This document shows, piece after piece, positions 4,950-9,548 of a stretch of DNA of 9,548 nt. Origin of the DNA: Fimbriimonadales bacterium (GTDB lineage: Bacteria; Armatimonadota; Fimbriimonadia; Fimbriimonadales; ATM1); assembly GCA_025922995.1 (NCBI GenBank), contig JAICGT010000023.1, forward strand, positions 1-9,548, given 5' to 3'. The position numbers were made by a program, and so were the translations under genes. Position 1 is the first letter of the stretch, and each line of letters begins with the position of its first letter. The notes under the pieces were generated by a model. It was not told where the DNA came from and ran no database searches. It saw only the letters and a program-made list of their open reading frames with translations.

Positions 4950-4998
4950 GGGGCGATGCTTGCCCCGCTTGCCCATCCGAAGTGGGTGGGCTTTTCTT
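4950..4998 (+). terminator. Tandem terminators after the 50-aa gene
   Basis: First hairpin GGGGC (4950-4954)/GCCCC (4962-4966). The second is GCCCATCC (4971-4978) pairing with GGGTGGGC (4984-4991) with one wobble and a GAAGT loop, followed by TTTTCTT. The second is a strong plus-strand terminator. Confidence 0.8.
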
Positions 4999-5025
4999 GT
5001 GCCCGTCGGTCGGGAAGAATTCGAT

Positions 5026-5052
5026 GAAAAAAGCCCCGAGATACTCGGGGCT
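5026..5052 (-). terminator. Terminator of PEP-CTERM paralogue 2
   Basis: AGCCCCGAG (5032-5040) is perfectly complementary to CTCGGGGCT (5044-5052) around a 3-base loop. On the minus strand the stem is followed by a run of six T (5031-5026). It lies 28 bases past the stop of the minus-strand gene at 5081. Confidence 0.88.
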
Positions 5053-5080
5053 CTTCTGCGTTATGTTTTTTGTCTGTTTC

Positions 5081-5677
5081 TTACGATCGCTTGCGGAGGG
5101 CTGCCAGGCTTAGCAGTCCCAGGCCGAGGGCTAGTATCCCGGAGGGCTCCGGAACCGGATTCGGCACACCGAGAATTCGGTTGTTCCTGATTCCGGCGAT
5201 GTCTACGGCGGATGACACCGATACATTGCTTATGGCTTCATTCTCGGTTCCGTAAATTCGGAACCAGTTGGGGCCCTGCTCATTCAGCATGAAAGTCTCG
5301 GAATGCACGAGGGCGCCGAGGTCGTAGAGGTCGATCGTCACTTTGCCTTCGCGGAGCGCGTCGAGGTTGAACTCGTACGCGGCGATGCCGAGGGCGGGGT
5401 CGTTCATCTTGACCGAGAACTGGTCGATGGCGCCGTCGACGCCCATGACTCGAGCTCGGCCTGCAACGAGGTCTTCGCCCGCGCCGTAAAAGTCCACCAA
5501 CAGGAGCGTCTCATTGGTCATCCCCTGGACCGTGGGGCCCATGCGGAGGAGGGCTTTGTCGTTGAACAGGATGTTCTCCGTCCCGGGCAAGTTCCCCGGT
5601 TCTTGGTCGATCACGAGGATCGCGTTTGCACTGCCGACAGCTGCGACTGTGGCAAGCGTTGCCAACGTTTTTATCAT
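5081..5677 (-). CDS. PEP-CTERM secreted protein, paralogue 2
   Basis: 198 residues, aligning without a gap to the protein at 2881-3477 (about 57% identical by eye count). The signal peptide is residues 1-19 (MIKTLATLATVAAVGSANA). The conserved body includes PGTENILFND, FYGAGEDL, NDPALGIAAYEFNLDAL, SETFMLNEQGPNWFRIYGTE and NNRILGVP. The C-terminus is VPEPSGI (175-181), a hydrophobic span and an RKRS tail, a PEP-CTERM exosortase signal. The frame extends seven codons upstream to an ATG at 5698, but AAGGAG (5687-5692) lies 9 bases before the ATG at 5677, and that start gives a clean signal peptide and the same length as the paralogue. Unlike paralogue 1 it has no 51-bp box upstream; GATCGGCCGATC (5716-5727), a perfect 12-bp palindrome, lies about 40 bases upstream of the start instead. 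Role unknown. Confidence 0.92.
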   Translation of the reverse strand: MIKTLATLATVAAVGSANAILVIDQEPGNLPGTENILFNDKALLRMGPTVQGMTNETLLLVDFYGAGEDLVAGRARVMGVDGAIDQFSVKMNDPALGIAAYEFNLDALREGKVTIDLYDLGALVHSETFMLNEQGPNWFRIYGTENEAISNVSVSSAVDIAGIRNNRILGVPNPVPEPSGILALGLGLLSLAALRKRS

Positions 5678-5715
5678 TTTTGATCTCTCCTTAAACAATA
5701 ATTTCGATCAGCCGA

Positions 5716-5727
5716 GATCGGCCGATC
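5716..5727. promoter_or_regulatory. 12-bp perfect palindrome upstream of PEP-CTERM paralogue 2
   Basis: GATCGGCCGATC is a perfect palindrome, flanked by a further GATC-A-GCCGA that can partly pair with it. It lies 38 bases upstream of the start codon at 5677, a suitable place for an operator. Short GC-rich palindromes also arise by chance. Confidence 0.3.
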
Positions 5728-5988
5728 CCCTATTTTTACGCGGAAGAATGCCGGGTTATTGCAGGGTAGCGGTGATTTTTTTGAGTCCGGGGCGCTGTTC
5801 GCTTGCGAGAGCAAAGAGGGGCGAGCCGTTACAGATTTCACACCGAGTTTCGATCGACGCTTCGCGTCTCTTGCGACCTCCTCCACGGACGGTGCGCCCC
5901 GGAGGACTATTGTTGAATCTGGCTCACCTGGAGGGCAAACCGGCGTCAGTAAAGGTGGCGTAGCAACGCCTTCACCCGGAAAACAACA
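5728..5988. other. Gene-free leader-like stretch
   Basis: Long open frames on both strands overlap here but show no family motifs, ribosome binding sites or normal composition, and they run across the neighbouring genes. The stretch presumably holds divergent promoters for the paralogue at 5677 and the 27-aa gene at 5989. A small hairpin GGCG...CGCC (about 5957-5970) lies close to the small gene. I could not assign a known RNA family. Confidence 0.4.
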
Positions 5989-6072
5989 ATGTCCACAACC
6001 ACCATCCTCATCATCATCGTTATCATCCTCCTCCTCGGCGGAGGCGGCTACTTCTTTCGCGGCCGGCGTTAA
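5989..6072 (+). CDS. 27-aa single-pass membrane protein
   Basis: ATG 5989 to TAA 6070-6072 encodes 27 residues: a short polar start (MSTTT), an unbroken Ile/Leu/Val segment (residues 6-16, ILIIIVIILLL), GGGG, YFF, and a basic RGRR tail. This is a textbook single transmembrane helix with positive-inside C-terminus. Very short proteins of this pattern (polar start, Ile/Leu helix, glycine run, aromatic and basic end) are common in environmental bacteria and usually unannotated. The ribosome binding site is weak (GGA within CCCGGAAAACAACA). The main support is the exact membrane-protein pattern; the alternative is chance from ATC/CTC repeats, but the clean start, basic end and stop argue against that. 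Confidence 0.6.
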   Translation: MSTTTILIIIVIILLLGGGGYFFRGRR

Positions 6073-6105
6073 CGTTCGAGCCACAGACCTGGGAGGCAGC
6101 GAACG
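6073..6105 (+). terminator. Weak hairpin after the 27-aa gene
   Basis: CGTTCG (6073-6078) pairs with CGAACG (6100-6105), with GCC/GGC continuing the stem beyond a small internal loop. It begins directly after the stop. Only CTCTTC follows, so termination is uncertain. Confidence 0.4.
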
Positions 6106-6375
6106 CTCTTCATCGGCGCCCATCCCGCTCTGATCTGCGACTTTTTCAGTCACAACGAGAAAGTTGGTTTACCTTTGCCCCTTGAATGACCCTATATATT
6201 GGAGCGAGTGCCGACTGTCGTCTTCCCGTCGCGGTCTGGTCACTGGGACACTGGGTCACGAAGCCCGCATCGCAGATGAATCTACAAGAAAATGTGAGTA
6301 AAAAGAAACGAGTTATTATTATTATTAATTCGCGGCAGGAGCGCCCGACAAACATGCTTTCGGGATATGCCTTTG
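6106..6375. other. Gene-free stretch with simple repeats
   Basis: No credible gene. It contains a short tandem CACTGGGA-CACTGGGT-CAC (6241-6259) and an AT-rich trinucleotide run, TTATTATTATTATTAATT (6313-6330). Open frames here run into the SnoaL-like gene and look like shadows. Confidence 0.5.
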
Positions 6376-6777
6376 CTAAATCTCGTGCTCGACGATCTTG
6401 CCGCCAAGTTGGATCGCCAACTCCAGATGGTCCGCAGAGTGCCAAAGTTCGGTGATCTTTCCATCGGAAAGCCGAAAGATATCGATTCCGATGACGCGCG
6501 TGCTCTTGCCCGTGGCAGGCAGTCCCGCCCACGGAAGCACTTGAGTGCCCGTGTACGTGACGCGCGTCACCACACGGTCGGCGTCGACGATAAGCATTTC
6601 TTCGACGTGCGCTCTGAAGTCAGGGAATATCTCGCGCCAGCGCAGGACTCCCTTTTCGAAGCCTTCCAGGTCCAGAACTTCACCGTTCTCCGTCGCCCCT
6701 GGTGCGAACAGGTCGGGCAAAAGCTCAACCCGCCCTTCAGACCAGACTTCGTTCCAAAACTGAGAAACGGCTTCCAT
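6376..6777 (-). CDS. SnoaL-like / ester cyclase-type protein
   Basis: 133 residues with the pattern of the SnoaL-like polyketide cyclase fold (NTF2-like alpha+beta barrel): an N-terminal helix (SQFWNEVWSEGRVELLPDLF), REIFPDFRAHVEEMLIVDADRVVTR in the middle, then GTQVLPWAGLPATGK, GIDIFRLSDGKITELWHSAD and a final AIQLGG. The family includes cyclases and many uncharacterised small enzymes; the pocket residues vary, and the His often seen near residue 30 is absent here (ATENGE). The specific reaction is unknown. The ATG at 6777 is 11 bases after the mqnE stop, and a GTG overlapping that stop (GTGA) is an alternative start five codons upstream. Close spacing indicates cotranscription with mqnE, though a direct role in menaquinone synthesis is not established. 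Confidence 0.85.
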   Translation of the reverse strand: MEAVSQFWNEVWSEGRVELLPDLFAPGATENGEVLDLEGFEKGVLRWREIFPDFRAHVEEMLIVDADRVVTRVTYTGTQVLPWAGLPATGKSTRVIGIDIFRLSDGKITELWHSADHLELAIQLGGKIVEHEI

Positions 6778-6788
6778 CGGCGTGCCGA

Positions 6789-7943
6789 TCACGCGCGTGC
6801 CATCGGCAGCGGGATGCGCTGCGGAGGCAGCGAGGGCTCCTCGTCGCGCACGATCTCGTTGTAGTGCGAGTCCCGCTCGACTGGGATGCGGCCGGCTTCG
6901 CGGATCATGGCGACCATGTTTGCCGGGTGCAGCGCCTGCGACTTGTTGCCGAAGTCGCCGTCCTCGTAGGTGATCTCGTATTCGAACACCGTGCCGTCGG
7001 CGTCGTCCGCGCCGTACCACAGCGCGACCTGCGTGACCGCCGGGCTGTTCATGATCCAAAAGCTTTTGATGTGGTCGAAGTTATCGAGCATTAAGCGACT
7101 GACGGCGATGTTGCGAAGGTCGTCGTCGCCGGTTGGGTGAGGCACTTCTTCCAGTTCGGTGTTTTCTGGGTGGAACGAAAGCGGGGTCATGCACAGGAAG
7201 TGTTTGGTCTCATCCTGCAGCTCGCGCAACTGGATGAGGTGGTCTACCCGTTCCTCGTCGGTTTCGATGTGTCCGTAAAGCATCGTAGCGTATTGCTTTA
7301 AGCCGAGCTTGGCGGCGATCCGCGCGACTTCGAGCCACTCTTCGCCGCGTAGCTTGCGTCCGAAGAGTTCTTCGTGGACGCGGTCGCTGAGGATTTCGAT
7401 CCCGCCGCCTGGGAGCGAATCGAGGCCGGCTTCGATAAGGTCGCGCAGGGCTTGCTCCATCGAGACCTTGCCGACGCGGGCAATCTCGGCGATCTCGACG
7501 GCTGTGAACGCCTTCACGTGCACACCTGGCCGCTCCTCCTTCATCACCCGAAGCAGGTCCATATAGTAGGAGTAGGGAAGCCGCGGGTTGATCCCGCCGA
7601 CGCTGTGGATCTCGGTGATCGGCTCGTCCTTGTGCTTGCGAAGCGCCATGCGCACTTCGTCGAGGCTCATCTCGTACGGCGCGGGGCCGCCTTTCTTGGC
7701 GTAAAACGAGCAGAACTTGCAGAACTTGTTGCAGATGTTCGTGTAGTTGATGTGCTGGTTGCGAACGTAATAGGTCTTCGCGCCGTGCTTCCGCTCTCGC
7801 ACGATGTTGGCCAGATGGCCCACGCCCGCGAGGTTCTTGGTTCGGTAGAGCAGGACGCCGTCGTCGAACGACAGCCTCTCGCCTGCCTGAACCTTCCGCA
7901 AGATAGGCTCTAACTCGTCGCCGACGATTCGCTCGTGCAACAT
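6789..7943 (-). CDS. mqnE: Aminofutalosine synthase MqnE (radical SAM)
   Basis: 384 residues. The enzyme (EC 2.5.1.120) joins the adenosyl radical from SAM to 3-[(1-carboxyvinyl)oxy]benzoate to give 6-amino-6-deoxyfutalosine, in the futalosine route to menaquinone. The 4Fe-4S radical-SAM cluster motif is CNKFCKFC (C71, C75, C78). Supporting family stretches: INYTNI just before it, [17 protein letters not shown] (111-127), [55 protein letters not shown] and [12 protein letters not shown] near the C-terminus. Length and the AFTAVEI and MLYGHIET stretches favour MqnE over the related MqnC. The ribosome binding site before ATG 7943 is weak (AGGTAG), which may imply coupling to the small gene 25 bases upstream. 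The other mqn genes are not in the window. Confidence 0.95.
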   Translation of the reverse strand: MLHERIVGDELEPILRKVQAGERLSFDDGVLLYRTKNLAGVGHLANIVRERKHGAKTYYVRNQHINYTNICNKFCKFCSFYAKKGGPAPYEMSLDEVRMALRKHKDEPITEIHSVGGINPRLPYSYYMDLLRVMKEERPGVHVKAFTAVEIAEIARVGKVSMEQALRDLIEAGLDSLPGGGIEILSDRVHEELFGRKLRGEEWLEVARIAAKLGLKQYATMLYGHIETDEERVDHLIQLRELQDETKHFLCMTPLSFHPENTELEEVPHPTGDDDLRNIAVSRLMLDNFDHIKSFWIMNSPAVTQVALWYGADDADGTVFEYEITYEDGDFGNKSQALHPANMVAMIREAGRIPVERDSHYNEIVRDEEPSLPPQRIPLPMARA

Positions 7944-7968
7944 GTGAACAAAGTCTACCTGCGGCAGC

Positions 7969-8103
7969 CTATTTCTTCTTGGCTTTCGATTTGTCCCCGG
8001 CAGGCGGCGCGGTCAGGGGGCGGTCAGCCTGATGCTTGGCTTTCTTCTGCTTGTGCGCGTCGCTGTTGCCTGAGGAGTTCTTTTTCGGCTTCCTGTCACC
8101 CAT
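7969..8103 (-). CDS. Small lysine-rich protein, 44 aa
   Basis: The minus strand reads ATG at 8103 to TAG at 7971-7969, 44 residues. It begins [19 protein letters not shown], continues [11 protein letters not shown] and ends GDKSKAKKK. The protein is strongly basic, hydrophilic and probably disordered, with no hydrophobic core. It may bind nucleic acid or ribosomes; function unknown. A weak GGAG lies 12 bases before the ATG. Its stop is 25 bases upstream of the mqnE start, and the three minus-strand genes (this one, mqnE, SnoaL-like) have tight gaps, so they could be one transcript. It is distinct from the 50-aa basic protein at 4789 (Lys-rich rather than Gln-rich), though both share an early DRK. 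Confidence 0.65.
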   Translation of the reverse strand: MGDRKPKKNSSGNSDAHKQKKAKHQADRPLTAPPAGDKSKAKKK

Positions 8104-8171
8104 TACTTCAGGTTACTCCAAACGAAGGGTTCTTGCTTCTAGGCTTCGGTGGCTTCCTGGCCGGTCGACCG

Positions 8172-8201
8172 TTGACCGCGAACGCTCGCATGTGTCACAA
8201 T
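8172..8201 (+). promoter_or_regulatory. Probable tuf promoter
   Basis: TTGACC (8172-8177) and CACAAT (8196-8201) are separated by 18 bases, about 55 bases upstream of the EF-Tu start. The -35 is strong and the -10 moderate, fitting a highly expressed gene. Confidence 0.5.
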
Positions 8202-8255
8202 CACCAGTCGCGCCCAAGCTACGCGGAAAGCGCAGAAAAAACACAAGAGGTATCG

Positions 8256-9458
8256 ATGGCAAGAGCAAAATTTGAGCGGACAAAGCCGCACGTAAATATT
8301 GGAACAATCGGTCACGTCGACCACGGCAAGACGACGCTGACCTCGGCGATCACAAACGTACTCGCCTCGAAGGGTCTTGCCAAGAAGCAGCGATACGACG
8401 AGATCGACGCGGCTCCGGAAGAGAAGGCTCGTGGCATTACGATTAACATCTTCCATGCCGAGTATGAGACCGATACGCGGCACTACGCCCACGTCGACTG
8501 CCCCGGACACGCCGACTTCGTAAAGAACATGATCACCGGCGCCGCCCAGATGGACGGCGCGATCTTGGTCGTGTCTGCCGCCGATGGCCCCATGCCCCAG
8601 ACGCGAGAGCACATCCTGCTCGCACGTCAGGTCGGTGTGCCGTACATCGTGGTCTTCATGAACAAGTGCGACATGGTCGACGATCCAGAGATCCTCGACG
8701 TCGTCGAAATGGAAATCCAGGACTTGCTCAGCAAGTACGGCTTCCCGGGAGACAAGACACCGATCATCCGCGGCTCGGCCCTCAAGGTTATGGAGCAGGA
8801 TCCGATCGACCTCGAGAACGAGTGGACGAAGAAAATCGTCGAGCTCATGGACGCGGTCGACAGCTACATCCCGCAGCCCGAGCGCGAGAAGGACAAGCCG
8901 TTCCTAACCGCCGTTGAAGACGTTTTCACGATCACCGGTCGTGGCACCGTCGCAACCGGCCGTGTCGAGCGCGGACAGTTGAAGGTCAACGAAGAGGTCG
9001 AGATCATCGGCCTTAACGAAGCGCCTCGCAAGACGGTTTGCACTGGAATCGAAATGTTCCGCAAGCTGCTGGACTACTGCGAAGCGGGCGACAACGTCGG
9101 CCTACTTCTCCGTGGCGTGGACCGAAAGGACATCGAGCGCGGCATGGTTATCGCAAAGCCCGGCTCGATCAAGCCGCACACCAAGTTCAAGTCTGAGGTT
9201 TACGTCCTCAGCAAGGACGAGGGTGGACGTCACACCCCGTTCGTCAGCGGATATCGCCCGCAGTTCTATTTCCGCACGACGGACGTGACCGGCACGCTGA
9301 ACCTTCCCGACGGAGTCGAGATGGTGATGCCCGGCGACAACATCACGATGACGGTCGAACTCGGCCAGCCGATCGCCATGGAGCAGGGCTCCAAGTTCGC
9401 GATCCGCGAAGGCGGCCGAACTGTCGGCGCCGGCTCGATTACGGAAGTGATCGAGTAG
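8256..9458 (+). CDS. tuf: Elongation factor Tu
   Basis: 400 residues, full length. EF-Tu is the GTPase that delivers aminoacyl-tRNA to the ribosomal A site. GTP-binding motifs are intact: G1 GHVDHGKT (19-26), G2 with T62 in RGITIN, G3 DCPG (81-84) followed by the catalytic His of GHAD, G4 NKCD (136-139) and G5 SALK (174-177). Domains 2 and 3 follow, including [13 protein letters not shown] and the C-terminal [15 protein letters not shown]. The frame is open upstream to 7935, but the EF-Tu N-terminus [20 protein letters not shown] starts at 8256, with AGAGG 5 bases before. Odd point: switch I reads [10 protein letters not shown] where most bacteria have INTxHVEYxT. No secE, nusG or ribosomal genes are visible downstream, and no fusA is adjacent. 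Confidence 0.98.
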   Translation: MARAKFERTKPHVNIGTIGHVDHGKTTLTSAITNVLASKGLAKKQRYDEIDAAPEEKARGITINIFHAEYETDTRHYAHVDCPGHADFVKNMITGAAQMDGAILVVSAADGPMPQTREHILLARQVGVPYIVVFMNKCDMVDDPEILDVVEMEIQDLLSKYGFPGDKTPIIRGSALKVMEQDPIDLENEWTKKIVELMDAVDSYIPQPEREKDKPFLTAVEDVFTITGRGTVATGRVERGQLKVNEEVEIIGLNEAPRKTVCTGIEMFRKLLDYCEAGDNVGLLLRGVDRKDIERGMVIAKPGSIKPHTKFKSEVYVLSKDEGGRHTPFVSGYRPQFYFRTTDVTGTLNLPDGVEMVMPGDNITMTVELGQPIAMEQGSKFAIREGGRTVGAGSITEVIE

Positions 9459-9464
9459 GGAGAA

Positions 9465-9526
9465 CGATTACCGATTACCGATTGCCGATGAGTATTCGGT
9501 ATTCGGTAATCGGTGATCGGTAATCG
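9465..9526. repeat. Inverted array of CGATTACC octamers after tuf
   Basis: The left arm (from 9465) is three near-tandem octamers, CGATTACC-CGATTACC-like units reading CGATTACCGATTACCGATT then GCCGAT. The right arm (ending 9526) is the reverse complement array GGTATTCGG, GGTAATCGG, GGTGATCGG, GGTAATCG. The arms can pair over about 25 bases with two mismatches around a short loop. It starts 6 bases after the tuf stop. No T-run follows, so it may be an intergenic repeat element rather than a simple terminator. Confidence 0.7.
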
Positions 9527-9548
9527 AATCTATGCGAACCGAAAAAGT

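Noticed and set aside
5930..5988. c-di-GMP or other riboswitch before the 27-aa gene
   Set aside because: AGGGCAAACC matches a fragment of the GEMM-I aptamer, but the following conserved GACGCAAAGCC-type block is not present, so the match is probably chance.
5674..6153. Overlapping long open frames on both strands
   Set aside because: The acidic run of the minus-strand frame and the serine run of the plus-strand frame are both shadows of the ATC/CTC-rich coding of the 27-aa membrane protein. Neither has family features.
6313..6330. AT-rich trinucleotide run as an origin or attachment site
   Set aside because: There is only a simple TTA repeat with no DnaA boxes, integrase gene or tRNA nearby.
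6778..7059. Upstream extension of the SnoaL-like frame
   Set aside because: It lies wholly inside mqnE in another frame and is Arg/Gly/His-rich, so it is a shadow of mqnE.
7935..8255. N-terminal extension of EF-Tu
   Set aside because: The upstream 107 codons overlap the opposite-strand small gene and mqnE start, and EF-Tu homology begins precisely at the ATG at 8256 with a ribosome binding site.

Overview
The window reads as bacterial chromosome of moderate-to-high G+C, with tight gene spacing, Shine-Dalgarno starts and factor-independent terminators. The organism is probably a Gram-negative-type, menaquinone-making bacterium with an exosortase/PEP-CTERM secretion system. The mix of several short PEP-CTERM proteins, a futalosine-pathway MqnE and a diverged EF-Tu would fit Armatimonadota (Fimbriimonadia-like). 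That assignment is inference from gene content; nothing here proves it.

Layout. (1) 1-217, minus: the N-terminal part of a c-type cytochrome-like exported protein, running off the left edge. (2) 319-714, plus: a CrcB/FluC fluoride channel. (3) 791-1414, plus: a cytoplasmic LuxR-type HTH protein with a C-terminal PAS domain. It converges on (4) a minus-strand pair: a secreted DUF3494 ice-binding-like PEP-CTERM protein (1852-2634) overlapping a single-domain response regulator (1478-1855) by ATGA. (5) 2881-3477, minus: a PEP-CTERM protein. Its paralogue lies at 5081-5677, the same length and alignable without gaps. (6) 3709-5030: an 87-aa orphan gene behind a good promoter, a structured stretch ending in a strong terminator (candidate small RNA), and a 50-aa basic disordered protein with a long structured leader. 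(7) 5989-6072: a 27-aa single-pass membrane protein. (8) A minus-strand cluster: a 44-aa lysine-rich protein, mqnE and a SnoaL-like protein. (9) 8256-9458, plus: tuf (EF-Tu), followed by a large inverted repeat of octamer units at the right edge.

The most striking feature is regulatory. A 51-bp box (50/51 identical, within a 61-bp similar block) sits upstream of both the ice-binding/response-regulator pair and the PEP-CTERM gene at 2881-3477. Each copy is flanked on one side by a GCCCGGG hairpin and on the other by a promoter-like region and then a leader with a shared GGGGNGGCACCCC hairpin. The downstream proteins are not homologous, so the control region was copied or conserved independently of the coding sequence. 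The same arrangement read on the plus strand could also be two related small RNAs. The second PEP-CTERM paralogue lacks the box, so the two paralogues are probably controlled differently.

Four coding regions were found by reading the strands directly: the edge-truncated cytochrome and the 50-, 27- and 44-aa genes.
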